Assembly: GCA_951799425.1 (NCBI GenBank)
Contig: OX637391.1
Location: 48,455,069-48,519,068, forward strand
Length of the DNA: 64,000 nt
From: Ilex aquifolium
Lineage: Eukaryota > Streptophyta > Magnoliopsida > Aquifoliales > Aquifoliaceae
Direction of reading: 5' to 3'
Part shown: positions 42,488 through 54,897 of the stretch, in pieces
How positions within the stretch are numbered: position 1 is the first letter of the stretch
How the letters are laid out: each line of letters starts with the position of its first letter
Made by a program: the position numbers and the translations under genes
Notes under the pieces: model-generated
What the model was told of the DNA's origin: nothing
Databases searched by the model: none
What the model saw: the letters and a program-made list of their open reading frames with translations, nothing else

Positions 42488-43953
42488 GGGAAATTTGGAG
42501 GTCGGTCCCCCAATATGAACTTATTTGGAGATAAGTACGTCAAAGAAACTTATTTGGTTTTAAGTCCATTTTTTATCAATTTTACTATTGTAACCCTTCC
42601 CTGTAAGAATGTTATAAACGACGTTTATAGACACAATAACCAGCTATACACATCTCCTTCATAATCGTCTTCAAATCCAGCTACAATCTTCCAAGCCACA
42701 ATATTTCTTTATCCGAAAAACAAGAAACTAGCATTTACCAAAAACCGTTCATATTCAAATTTCAAACTCATTACATTCCATAAAATACAATTTCAATTTA
42801 ATATTCTAATTTACTTTGGACTCCATCGACAAAATATTAATATTGAATATTAATATTTAAAAAATAATAATAGTAACATACTCAACAAAGACAGTAACAT
42901 GGTCACTAAAAAAATTGTAACATGCTCACAAAAAATAGTAACATGGTAAAAAATAATAATAATTAGGGTTTAATTCTATCAAAGTGGGCATTAACCTCAA
43001 GAGAACTCATACATTAGTACTAAATTAAAGTGTTATAGATTTCGATTTTTTTGATTTTTTTGTAGCGCAAGACAATCGAGTATTCATTGATTGTGTTACT
43101 GTGGAAAAAGTTCATGTACTGTACATGAACCGAAAAATGGAGTTCATAATTTCGATGTCTTGATGTTCATAATTGGTGTTGAGTGTCATAATTCAACTGT
43201 CGATTGTGTATTACTACTCGTCATTTTGTAAATTTTCAATTTGTGAATCGTATTTTCACTAAAATCATTCAAAAGTTGATGTTATTGTAAAAAAACTATT
43301 GTCTTATATTTTGTAAAATTAGATGTGTTACTGAGCACAAAATTTTGATGTTACTGTGAATATTAAAGTGTATGTTACATAATATACGTCTCAAGGTTTG
43401 CAATTGTATGTTAAAAATCACTATAGTAACATTAGTGTCAGTATAGTAACACGACTGTACTGGTAACACGACTCTAATTGTAACTTTAATCATATAGTAA
43501 CATTCATGTTACTATATATTAACATTCATGTTACTGAACTATGTTGGCATTGTTCAACCTCCCTATATTATGCATTATTGTTGTTTAGGAAATTTTGTGA
43601 TCTGATTTTGACTTAATAGACCAACAATTTATTCGTACATTAAGTTTCTAATATATAACTATCAAAATATATAACTTCCATATAAAACTTCCGTCAATTA
43701 TCATAATATTTAATAAACAGTTTTCATATATAACTCAATCAAGGATTTCCATATATACTTCAATGATCTAACTTATGTGATTTTTCATAATTTGACAAAA
43801 TTAACACTGTTAGGGGTAATTTTGAGATTTAAAAAATAATTAGACTTAAGTACCTACATATAAGTTTAAACATGGACTTACCCCCAAATAAGTTTCCTTC
43901 TAGGACTCACGTAATTATAAGTCCATCTAAGGGGACTTACCCTCAATTTTCAC
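42488..43953. mobile_element. TIR-type insertion of about 1.47 kb, degenerate
   Basis: The left end GGAAATTTGGAGGTCGGTCC, with AACTTATTTGG and TAAGTCC nearby, is echoed on the other strand at the right end by TGAAAATTGAGGGTAAGTCC, GAAACTTATTTGGGGGTAAG and TCCATG. It interrupts the second of two tandem units (see 42125-42487), which resumes at about 43954. The interior is AT-rich with many GTAACAT phrases and no coding domain. Confidence 0.5.
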
Positions 43954-43999
43954 TTTTTTTTTTGTGCCAATGGGCTGGGTTGTTGCTGATGTTTATATA

Positions 44000-46679
44000 T
44001 ACACAATATGTCTCCCCTCACACTCACTTTAGCTTCGATTTTCTCTCTCTAGACCTCACTTTCCATCTCTGGAATGGCCACCTTGAGTCCTTTTCTCATT
44101 TTCAGATTTGTCGCACGAATTCGAGAACTACGACGACCTGGAGGAAAAGGAGTCTTCCAACTCTCAAGGCTCATACTTGGCTTCAATGATCGAAGAGAGA
44201 TTTAGTTTTGAAGGAATATAATTTTAGTGAATTTTTGTAGAGAAGAGTAAGCATATGTGATGGTGGAGTTTTAGATAGCATTTGGGATGACTTGTTAAAA
44301 TTGAAATTTACTTCTTGAATAAGTGTTTATTAAAAGTCTTTTATAAAATAAAAATAAAAAAAAACACCTTTGTTACAAGTATTATTTGGATGCTCAAAAT
44401 AAAAAGTACAATATAAAAGTGTTTGGATGATAAAACAAAACACATTTGAAAAAGACACACTCACACATTGTAAGAAAAGCACAGTAATAAACACACACAC
44501 ACACACTAATACACGAGAAAAAAAAATATACATGCACATTATATTAACCACACACTAATACAACAAAACACATACACAACACACACCATTAATCAGTATC
44601 TATATTATTATTAATAAAAGTAATTTAACATAATTTTTTTTTGATTTACTATTTTGCCCTTCTAAAAAACTACAAAGACTAATATGCCCTTTTGCATTTA
44701 ATCATCCAAATTACTACAATTACATCCTTAATTATTTAAATATACAAATTTTCCTTCAACAACCTACGTCTATATTTATACTATTTTAAAATGTCAACTA
44801 AGAAAAACTTTTGAATGGTAATAATCTTCAAAATATTTAACCACAAGACTATCTTTTTATATTTTACTTTCCATCATTCAATTTAAATTATAGGCAATTT
44901 AAAAAGTGAAATAACAAGACAAAGAGCATAAATTTCTAAAGTCTCTCCTTGGAAATCTGTCAATCCGGTGGTCAAGAAAGTTGATCCGATATAACCCACA
45001 TTTCTATCTTTCCCTTATCGTTGAAACTCACTCGCAGAGTCTCCTCTTCTTTTTGGAAAATCCGAGAAGGCAATAGGATCTAACTTGTAAGAGCATCATT
45101 TTTAGAAGCTTAGAAGTTAAACAGTCTAATGTTTGGATATTACTAGAATCCCAAAAGTCGTTAAAACAATTAAAACTCTTCAACTCTCCGTTGATATTAC
45201 TAGAATCCCAAAAGTCCCTAAAACAATTAAAACTTTTCAACTCTCCGTCTCACGGAAATATAAAACTCTAAGTCCTTCACTATTGAGTAGTGGGCACAAA
45301 CCTTAGCCCAAAACTTCAGTTTTATTCTCTCTTTGGGGTGGCCTGTTCTCCTCAACGAAAAAATTGAAGAAGTAGAAGAATAAATTCTACTGTCATTAGA
45401 AAGAGAAATATAATCTAACAAGTCGGAATTTGAAAAAGAACATGTGTCAGACAAGACTTCTACCACTTCCAACAACAAGGCAATCTGGCATTAAGAGCCT
45501 CAAGAGACCAATAATACTATTGTGGAGAAGGAGTTAACAAAGAACCTTTATAGATACTAAAAATTGACAAGCAATGCCATAAAAGGAAACCATTGGTTTC
45601 CTCATGTGTTGCAAGCGTCAACTGTAAATAGTGTGCAAGTGTTAGCTATATTTGAGATGGGTCTGATTTGGGTACCAAAACCATATTACAATAAGAAATT
45701 GACACATAATTTTTTATTTTATTTATTTTTACGATTAATGGCTATATATTAGATCAAGATCTATGAATTCAAATTATTTTTTAACATGATACCGAAAATA
45801 TCTTCAACACTAGCATTTTTCCTTTGTAAGTGGTGTCATGTGTTTGTAGTTTTGTAGTGTATAGTGCGAGGCTTGACGTGTGTTCAGCACTTAACGTTGT
45901 GTGCTGTTCAGTTTTATTTTATTTTATTTTTGTAATTCTACTTGTAATATGTCATGGCAACATATATTTGTGACTGTATCATGACATTGATCTCCTCCCT
46001 GAGCATTGACAAGACAACCACCCTTGCAATTTATCAAACTACAATTATGACAAACACAACAATTTCAAGGCCTCAAATCAAGTTCACTGCATAGGATGGA
46101 TGTCTCTCTTTCCTCCCTGTTATTCGTGTATATGAAAATTGATAATTATAGTTGTAGCACTCAAAAAAATTTAAAAGATCTTGATAATGGTTAGTGGACA
46201 GAATGACCCACAAGTCTTAGTTGGGCCTCCAAAAGCAGGCTCCATCACAAGATGAGAGTTTCAACGGCACCTTGGAAATATATTGAAGCCAAAGAAGTCT
46301 TAGAATGTCCAAACCACAAAGAAAAAGAGTGTCACTGCGCTAACTTTTCAAGAGCTAATCCAGTCAATATTAAATGAACACTTCTATATTGTTGTGTGTA
46401 TATTTCTTAAAAACAGTTTATATGGAAAAATATATAAGGTTATCAAGAGTATTCAATTTTAAAGTCAGGAATAATGAATACATTTTTATAAACTATTTTT
46501 TCAAATATATGTTTTTTTATAGTTCCCTTTAATTTATATGGACTTCTTATAACTAGAACAAGGCTTTTATTTAGGCTTATCATGAAACCAAGTCTTGATT
46601 AATTTCTTATTCATAATCTACAAAAGTAATAGAATAAAAAAAAAATCATATTATAACTCAAATGATTCACGTGTGATAC
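44000..46679. other. AT-rich intergenic region
   Basis: No supported gene. It holds CA-rich microsatellite runs (about 44486-44506) and a two-copy 57 bp tandem repeat starting at 45136 and 45193 (GATATTACTAGAATCCCAAA). Small open frames at 45028-45478 (minus) look like by-products of this repeat and have no known domain. Confidence 0.5.
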
Positions 46680-46699
46680 ACATATGCAGTATCTAGTAC

Positions 46700-47340
46700 A
46701 CTAAAAAGCACAAACATAATCTTAACATACACTCACGTTAATAACATAAAAAACACACAAAACAGATTAATACACCCAAAAGGCGAACACCTACACGTAC
46801 ACAAATAAATAATGATACACCAGAACACATACACACATATACTAATAAACACCAAACATACACTAATACACCCAAAAAGCAAACATACCCACACTTATAC
46901 CCAAAAAAAATTAAGCGCACATACACACTAATATACAAAAATGCACACTTTGTTAACAAATATACTAGTATACAAAAACACCCAGACATTGACACCAAAC
47001 ACAAACATAAACACACTAATACACAAAAAAAAAAAAAAAAAAGTACACAGGTTAATATACCAAAAAATATAGATGTGCTAATACACCAATAAAATACAAG
47101 GTATATTTTTTTGGTGTATTAATATGTATGTATGTGTTTGGTGCATTAGTGTATGTTTTGGTGTGACAATGTGTTTTTGTATGTGTGTGTATGATTTTGG
47201 TGTATTAGTTTATGTGGGTGTTTTGCTACATTAATGTGTATTTTGGTGGTATTAATCTATTTTTTTTTTTGAGTCTTAATGTGTTTTTGTGTGCATTTTT
47301 TTATGATGTATTAGTGTATTTGTGTGTTGTACGTGTGTGT
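46700..47340. repeat. inverted minisatellite (CACTAATACAC / GTGTATTAGTG)
   Basis: The left half (46730-47090) repeats ACACACTAATACACCAAAAA-like units. The right half (47100-47335) has the same unit on the other strand (TTTGGTGTATTAGTGTATG). The centre near 47095 could fold into a long imperfect hairpin. Open frames here are low-complexity artefacts. Confidence 0.75.
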
Positions 47341-48005
47341 TAGGGAAATTAGTATAATTGTACATAATTTTACTTAACAAATTAATATCTAGATCACAAA
47401 CTAACAAGAATATGCAAATAAATATAACATAATAATCAATTTAGAATAGAATAAAATAGATACTATAAATTAGAAAGAACTGGCATGCGAGTCCGAGAGC
47501 CGTGTGAACACTGTCCTAAAACAGCTGAGCCTCCCCGCGTGAGAATACTGACGGACATCAGTGACTCCAAGATCAAACTCAGACGCTTGCAACAGTACCT
47601 TCTGAATGGTCACACTCACTGGAAGGAAGAGGTGAATCTGACTCGAATCGAAGTTGCCCGAAAATACAAGATAATATGCAAGTAGATATAGGGGACAAAA
47701 TATAATAGAATGAAAGGTCTTTTTGAAGTCAAATTGGGAGTAAGGATAGATCCATCTACAAACTACATAGCTTTCTTATATAACACTTCAGAAAGCTTAA
47801 GATCAATGGGTTTTAAAGCTCTAACGACTAGTAAAAGTCCATGTCATAAAAGACATTATAATAACCCATTAAATAGATATAAAATAAAACTGAAAAATTA
47901 ATAATAAAGCACAATAGATATTAACTAAAACTTAAATAAAATAAAAGTAAAAAATTAATAATAAAATCAATCATAAGTTGTAAAACTTTTCATTTTTTTC
48001 TAACA
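47337..48005 (+). repeat. LTR-like dispersed repeat, copy 1
   Basis: About 670 bp, starting TGTTAGGGAAATTAG and ending TTTTTCTAACA (TG...CA with short inverted ends). It is matched at high identity by 54898-55560 in direct orientation (shared blocks TACATAATTTTACTTAACAA, CTAACAAGAATATGCAAATA, GACATCAG(T/C)GACTCCAAGATC). It is followed by ATCTCCCACAAGTTTAAAAC, not a standard primer binding site, so a full element pair is not proved. Confidence 0.65.
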
Positions 48006-49872
48006 ATCTCCCACAAGTTTAAAACTTTGAAATATCTAAAATATATAAACATATATAAATTTGGGCAACTATAATACTGTGCAATGGGTTTAGGTGTCTT
48101 TCGACTTGAATCTCACTTAATGTTGATAGTCTCCCCCTAAAGGATCATAGTAAACTAGGTCTTGAACTAGACTCTTTAAGCCATACTTTAACATGTCACA
48201 CACACAGTACCGATGTTGGTCAGGATTTACGGGTCAGTGCAATTAATGGTCATAGACTTGATCTTGGTTCTCATGAGAACTTCTAGAGAATAACTCAATT
48301 TTCATAGTTGCGGCCTCACAACTACTCTCACTCAGGTGAGTCCTCCAAAGGTACATGTGCACAAGGGATGAGCTGAAAAATACATCCTCTAGTATATTTT
48401 CTCAATAATAGTATTAATGAGTCACGCAAAATGGATTGTTTCTATCCATTGAACTTTTTTTATGGGGTTCCCAATCATAGAAGATGTGTTATCTCCCTAG
48501 GTGACTCCCTTGTGGGCTTAAGCCCATCCCCATGACAGTTCTTGAGATAACTTTTTTCAAAAGCACGGCTTTTCTCAAAAGCTCGTTGATGAAATAGTTC
48601 ATGTTTTATATATTCATATCTCATGACTTTCCTCGAAAGCTCTATAATTATCTGTCAGCTTGTTTAACTGAGTTATAATTTTAATATAAAATGATCATTC
48701 TTCAAAGATGAATGTCTCACTTGAGCGTGTATGTCTTCTTAATTCCTCTATTTGATATTAACCTGACCAGTCTTTCAAGATGACAGACACAAACACGAAC
48801 AAGATCAATTGTATTAAAATATATTATTTTTTCATGGCATGTCATGATCATAAATTCAATGAAATCATCCATATATGGACAGATCAAACAGAGGATCAAA
48901 TGTTCTTTGCCGTTGCACTTTTCCCGCAGATTCATATCCCCTTTGGTGGTGCATAATCTTCTTTCGGAGGGTGTAAGCTTAGCATGCTTTTCAAATACTA
49001 TGCTCATAATATCTTAATCGACCCCTACATTAATGATTTATCACCAAATTCACAAATAATATAAAGTTGATATGCAACACAAAATTTATAAACTTTCAAA
49101 ACAACGAGCTAGACTATCATATTACCACATTAGTGGTAACAAAATGTAAACTATATTTTAACCCCACATTTAGTACATTTATCAAGACTTTCATGTGCAT
49201 CACACTGCTCTATTGCCAACATATATAGATGATCAAATTAAGAGCATTGAATTTCACCATAGTTTGTATATATATCCCCACACGGTGTCGAATTTTATGA
49301 GTTATAATCATACATATGTATCAAGAGGAAAGTCTCTTATATGACTAACCTAGAACTAATCAAAATCCTTAACGAAATATAAGTATCCACAAATGGAGTA
49401 TGCATTAGTCAAGTGGTACATGTTGCCTTGAAAATGTCCGTAAACATAGATACAATTATTCTCAGACAGATAGCCAATATATACTTTCTCTAAAGTTGCG
49501 TTGATAGTGAAATTAGACAACGTGCTCCAAATAACAACTAAGGCGTTTAGTCATATATCTAACATTTAAATATGTATTCTGATTCCAATGCATGACATAT
49601 TCAAACTATAATAGATTATTATTAAGTGTCTATAACCATTCGAATCACTAGCCCTATCATCTGATGAATGTCAACACCACTTCTAAGCTCTATAAATTTA
49701 AATATGTCTTTATCCAGAGAAGTGCTATATCGCTACAGGCATGTACATAGGGCATGCATCCGAAAGTTATACGTTAGCTCCAAAACATCAATTACCCTTT
49801 AGTCATAGATAATACTTTAATATTTAAATCGTCACAATCTTGTATTTTAAAAATATGCTCAAGAAATTGTAA
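48006..49872. other. AT-rich region with probable retroelement remnant
   Basis: The first about 500 bp (CTCCCACAAG..., GATAGTCTCCCCCTAAAGGA, TAGACTCTTTAAGCCATACT) resembles non-coding parts of plant Copia elements often found beside such LTR-like repeats; this is from memory and was not checked. No coding domain was seen up to the Harbinger element. Confidence 0.35.
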
Positions 49873-50335
49873 GAGCAACTCCAAGAATACTAGCTAAAAT
49901 AGTTATGCAAAATATATTTTTTTATTACACTATCAATTTTAAAGAGCAACTCCTACTAATTCACTCCAATAACGCTCTCTATTTTAACTAACTATTTCAA
50001 CTAACTTTAACTAACTATTAATTATTAAAATCTAAAATATTATGTAGCATGCCACGACATCGTCATATTGATTACATCACATGATGACGTGTTATGTCAT
50101 GTCATCAAAATTTTAAACTTAGATTTTTATTAATAACGGTCATATTTACAACGGTCACGTCATCAAACTTTTAAAATTTGAATTTTTCAACGATCATATT
50201 AATAACAGTCATGTTTACAATGGTCATTTTTTAACGGTCATATTTTTGGATATATATAAATAAGATCTTCTCTCTCTCATTGTCATACACTTCAAATCTA
50301 TTTATTGGCATTGCACTCTTCTTTGTTTTTATGTT

Positions 50336-51650
50336 ATGGCTCGTCATCCTGCAATCAAGATGATTCTTAACGATTCTGACTCCGATGATGAATTGGAGAT
50401 GGTAACGATTTGTGTTATGGAAATGAACAAACTCAGTAGCGAGAAAAACTCTAGAATACGTCGTGGTTCCATTCAAAGTCATTAAGTTATTTTTCGCAAT
50501 CAAGTTCAAGGGCACGAGAGTCTTTATTGTGATTATTTTGCTGAATCGTCTATCTATCCTCCAAATTTATTTCGGCGAAGGTTTCGAATGAATCGAGAAA
50601 TTTTCCTTCATATTCTATCTATGATGGAAGCTTATGATCTATATTTTGTCCAAAAAAAAGATGTTGCTGAAATTACTGGTTTATCTTCCCTTGATAGCCG
50701 CTATAAGAATGTTTGCTTATGGAATTGCAGCAGATGTTGTTGATTATTATGTGAGGATTGGCGAAAGCACCGCAACAGAAAGTTTGAAAAGATTTGTGAG
50801 GGCGGTGGTAATAATTTTTTCCGATGAATAGCTCAGGTCCCCAAACAACAATGACACTACTAGATTATTAGCAATGGATACCAATCATCGGTTTCCTGTG
50901 ATATTGGGTAGCATTGACTGTATGCATTGGAAATGGAAGAATTGTCCCACAACATGGAAAGGTATGTATTCTGGTCATGTCCATGAACCAACAATTATTT
51001 TGGATGCGGTGGCTTCATATGATCTCTGGATTTGGCATGCCTTTGTTGGGTTACCTGGATCCCATAATGATATCAACGTACTATAACGTTCTTTTGTTTT
51101 TGCTCTCATTTCAGAAAGTCAGGCTCCTCCAGTCAATTTCTTAGTCAATGGAAGCAATTATACAATGAGATATTATCTTGCTGATGATATATATCCAAAG
51201 TGGGAAACATTTCTCAAAACAATTACATCTCCCAGAGGTAATAAGCAAATACATTTTTTTAAAATCTCAAGAGTCAACAAGAAAGGACATTGAGCAAGCA
51301 TTTGGAGTGCTCCAAATACGATTTGCTATAGTGCGTGGACCAGCATGTTTCTGGACACTTGACGTGCTTAAGGATATTATGAGACATGCATAATATTACA
51401 TAACATGATTGTTGAGGATGAGTGAGAAGCTAATGAGTTCGACTTTAGTTATGATATAATGGATGAGAGTCCCACTGCCACAATGATACCGGAGCGGAGT
51501 TTAGAACCGCTCCAATTTATTAATACTCAGCATTGAATTAGAGACAAAGAAACTCATTACAAATTCCAAGCGAATCTAGTCGAGCACCAATAGAATATGC
51601 ATGAAAATTTATGGGCACTACTTAAGCAAATGTCATTACAATACTTGTAG
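50336..51650 (+). pseudogene. PIF/Harbinger transposase (DDE nuclease) remnant
   Basis: It opens at ATG 50336 (MARHPAIKMILNDSDSDDEL) and meets a stop near 50483. Later pieces in shifting frames carry family landmarks: FRRRFRMNREIFLHI, LGSIDCMHWKWKNCPTTWKG (first catalytic Asp), ILDAVASYDLWIWHAFVGLP followed by GSHNDINVL (second Asp), and RKDIEQAFGVLQIRFAIVRG (catalytic Glu). It ends with LWALLKQMSLQYL and TAG at 51650. Several stops and at least three frame changes mean no active protein. The family protein would cut and rejoin DNA at TIRs together with the Myb-like partner. Confidence 0.88.
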
Positions 51651-51832
51651 CATCATTACTACTACTTAAAAGTTGTTTGTCTACCAATAAAAAAGAACTA
51701 CATCTTTTTTACCAGGATTTCCATTTGGCGGGGCTGAAAATATTCAGCTTGCAACGGAAGCATGCCACTCGTATCCATCGACATTATTCATTTTTCCTCT
51801 CTCAGTTGCTCCATTCACATTCTCTCTTTCTC

Positions 51833-52620
51833 TTACACTAGACGTTCTTGTTCTTGAAGATAACATTTCTCAAACATTTGAACTTTCTTCTGATTCGTTA
51901 CCTTTTTCTCTTCCTTCATCTCTGCTAACAGATTCACGAGTGCTGAACTTGTTGCATCATCTCCAGGTTCTTTGCTCTTTGATTTTCGTAGTCGCGCTTT
52001 CTCAGTTTTCCTTCGAGGTGGTCTATGTAAGGATCCATAGGACCCACTGTCATCTCCTAAATTTATCGAGTCCGCTATGGAAGGCGCAGAGCTGCCAGGA
52101 GTTGCATTAGGTTTTGTTTTTTGCTTCTTTGACTTAGCATCCTCCATCCATTTTGGTCGATACCTTAACTCATTTCAACAATACTCAAACTGAAAAGGAG
52201 ATTTATAGAGTTCCTTATACAAGTTATTGGCATCACGAATCTGAAAATTTTTACTAGAAAACTCATTATCATGTCATTAAAAATACACTATTTTGTAAAA
52301 AAATATTCACTCATACCTTGTCTTTCTCCGTCAAACTACTTTGATTCAGTCTTTCTATCTGTGCAAAACACCCATAAAATTTGTTGGTGGCTAGCTAAAT
52401 TGCTGACCAACAATTCATCAAAGAATTTTGATTACGACTATGACATGCCTTAGGTTTGTACTCGTTGAAGTACTCCCAAATCTTTTATCAATATGTCTTT
52501 GATTTTTGCTTTTTTCCTTGCACAGCATCCAAACTAATATTAAGCTATGTAGAGATTATCATAACGTCTTCCTCTACTGTAAAATTGTCACCTCACTGTT
52601 TTTTGGTGGTAGATTCTACT
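51833..52620 (-). pseudogene. PIF/Harbinger ORF1 (Myb/SANT-like, NAM-associated C-terminus) remnant
   Basis: On the minus strand, starting near 52600, NFTVEEDVMIISTWLNISLD is nearly readable (the Trp codon is now a stop), followed by a KKQKSKTY block. The next part reads LYKELYKSPFQFEYC, then a stop in place of Trp, then NELRYRPKWMEDAKSKKQKT. The last open part (52147-51833) is Lys/Glu-rich with KSKEPGDD and a C-terminal helix MFEKCYLQEQERLV. This matches the Myb-like DNA-binding partner of Harbinger transposase. At least three nonsense changes. It is tail-to-tail with the transposase, about 180 bp apart. Confidence 0.8.
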
Positions 52621-53032
52621 TGAGGAGATATTTGAGAAGATTGACCTATAAACTCATCATCTAAGTTTGTTCTATCATTCATGAGATTGGTGAAGTAAAC
52701 ATTATATTACAATGATTCCATAAGTAATGTATATAATTCAACATGGCCACCATGCTAAAATTAACAAACTCTCAGAAATCACAACCACAATTCACAAGCA
52801 TAACCATCACACATTGGTTGCCCAAAAACTAAAAAAAGTATTTGATCACCTATGTTCTACCAAAACCAAAATCAAAACTCATTTCATTCCACTGAAAAAT
52901 AAATAATATTAGATCACACCAAATTAAATAATTTTACAGTCAAGAGATTTTACAGAGTATTTATGGTGTTCTGGCTTGGTTTCACAACCCTCCTTGGTGT
53001 CCTATGGGCGTGATAGATTATATTAGCCATCA

Positions 53033-53335
53033 TCACCACCGAAGAGGAAGAAGAACAGTAGATGGCCCGGACGGTGCTTGGGGCAGACTAGAGCGATTTG
53101 AACGCCATGGAAGGAAGAATTGAAGGTTGGTGAGAGGGTTGATTTGGGAGAGAAAGTAACAGTCGAAGGCGGGGATTGAGATGGGTGGGGTTGCATCTAC
53201 TTCTAATTTCACAAATTTAGTCGGTGGGGTTTTTGGTGGGGTTTCAGTAGCCTTTTGTCTGGTTGAGGAAGACAACGAGCGAAGGAGACTGAAATTGGGG
53301 GTGTTGTAGAGTGAAGAAATTGGTGCAAAAACCAC
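53033..53335 (-). other. unidentified open frame at the Harbinger right end
   Basis: A 100-residue frame with a Ser/Arg/Leu-rich start (MVFAPISSLYNTPNFSLLRS) and Pro-rich middle (TPPKTPPTKF) that looks a little like an organelle-targeting presequence. No domain recognised. It could be a captured host fragment or chance. Confidence 0.25.
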
Positions 53336-53490
53336 AATAGCGAGCTTCTTTGCCTCTCCAGGAATAGCTAGTCAAATGAAAAATATGGGAAATAGCTAGT
53401 GAGATAGCTAGTCTGTTGGAGACAAAATTTAAGGTGTGCCTCTTTAAAATAGCTGAGAACGACATTTTATTGAGACACTTAGAGTTGCTC

Positions 53491-54897
53491 CAATCGAAGC
53501 ACAAGGGATATTTAGAACTACTCGTGGCAAGTGAAGTGTTCACATCAGAAGAGACTAAATAACTACAAGTCAGGAATAAATATTCAATCTTATAAGGTAC
53601 CAACCCTTTTTAATTTTTTTCAACTGTTTTTTTTAAAGTTCCATATAAATATGTGCAAGAGTTTCCATAGTTTGCATATCAGTAATGTCCATAAATATAA
53701 TGCACCAAGTGAAACAAATTATATTAAAATTGTTCAAACCTAAAGACTGATATGGCACTAATAAATATCCAGATAAAACTTTAAAGAAAATTTTTTAGTC
53801 ACATCTCTTCTAGTTTACTATGTCTTCAAGGACACTCCCTCTATTAACCAAAACATCACTAATGTCCTTCTAGTTTATATTCAAATATCACTGAGATCCC
53901 TTGCCCTTTTTTTTCTAACACAAATAATTCATCTAAAATACTAAAATTACCCCTAAATAAACCTCAAATAATCTCTCTTCATAAAATTCAAACCGATTAA
54001 AATTCAATTCAAGCTCATTAAATTTTATTTTATTTTTACGTATTAAAATTCAAGCCCATTAAAATATATTTTTTTCGGTATTAAAATTCGAGCCGATTTG
54101 AATTCAACCTGAACTGTTAGCACCGATTAAAATTTGATTTGATTGGAGTCGATCAAAATTTATGTTTTTTTACTTATTAAAATTCATGTGAATTAAAATT
54201 TGATACATATAACTCTTATATATTCGATACTCTAATTCTAGTCTAGCACGTAATTAACAAGAAACCAATTGGTAAGTCATAGAATTACAAGATAATACAA
54301 TTTTTTTGAGATATGTTCAATGGTATCGATTTTAAAGAGTAACTCTTACTATTGCTGATTTTACTTTCAAAACAAATAAAGTTCTCTCAATCCCATGAGT
54401 ATGTTTTTTTTTCCCTTTAAACTCCGAACTCAAGAATTTTTCTTCTATTCAATTCATAAGATTTTAATCCTCGTATTCAAACTGGCTTTGTCATTTGCAG
54501 CATTGCAGGAATGTCGTTAAAGGACATGAAGGAGTTTCTAGCGTAGGCAATACTTTGCAGTCTTTCATGAGTTGATTAGAAGCTTAAGTAGTGTTCTGTC
54601 GTCACCAATACGGTGACAATTTGTATGATTTTTCATTTTCAACATCAACAATATGTGATCATAAGTTTCAGAATTTGGCACACTTCCCTTCAATCTTTTT
54701 GTTTTTATTGCATTATATATGAATATATACTAATTTGACACTATTTAATTAAGACTTCTAACCTGTAAATTAACCAATCTTTAGGTGATAGCAAAAATCT
54801 GTACCATAACTTTCTTTTTGTTGTTTTCTCACCATGTAGTTCTTTATAACCCAATATAATTTTCATGCAAACTAAAATATCAAAGTTGTTTTAGATT
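53491..54897. other. AT-rich intergenic
   Basis: No gene seen. At 53995-54200 a loose repeat of TTAAAATTCAAGCCCATTAA-like phrases occurs about five times. Confidence 0.4.

Larger units (their letters stand above)
49873..53490. mobile_element. PIF/Harbinger DNA transposon, degenerate
   Basis: About 3.6 kb, holding a DDE transposase remnant on the plus strand and a Myb-like ORF1 remnant on the minus strand, the two-gene make-up of PIF/Harbinger. Candidate ends are GAGCAACTCCAAGAATA at 49873 and, inverted, GAGCAACTCTAAGTGTC ending at 53490. Flanking triplets TAA and CAA fit a decayed 3 bp target site. Subterminal TAGCTATTT/AAATAG(C)T motifs recur near both ends. Boundaries are inferred. Confidence 0.75.

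Noticed and set aside
45028-45478. Minus-strand frames that look like a small gene
   Set aside because: The first is made of a 57 bp tandem repeat and the second has no recognised domain; no splice or promoter support.
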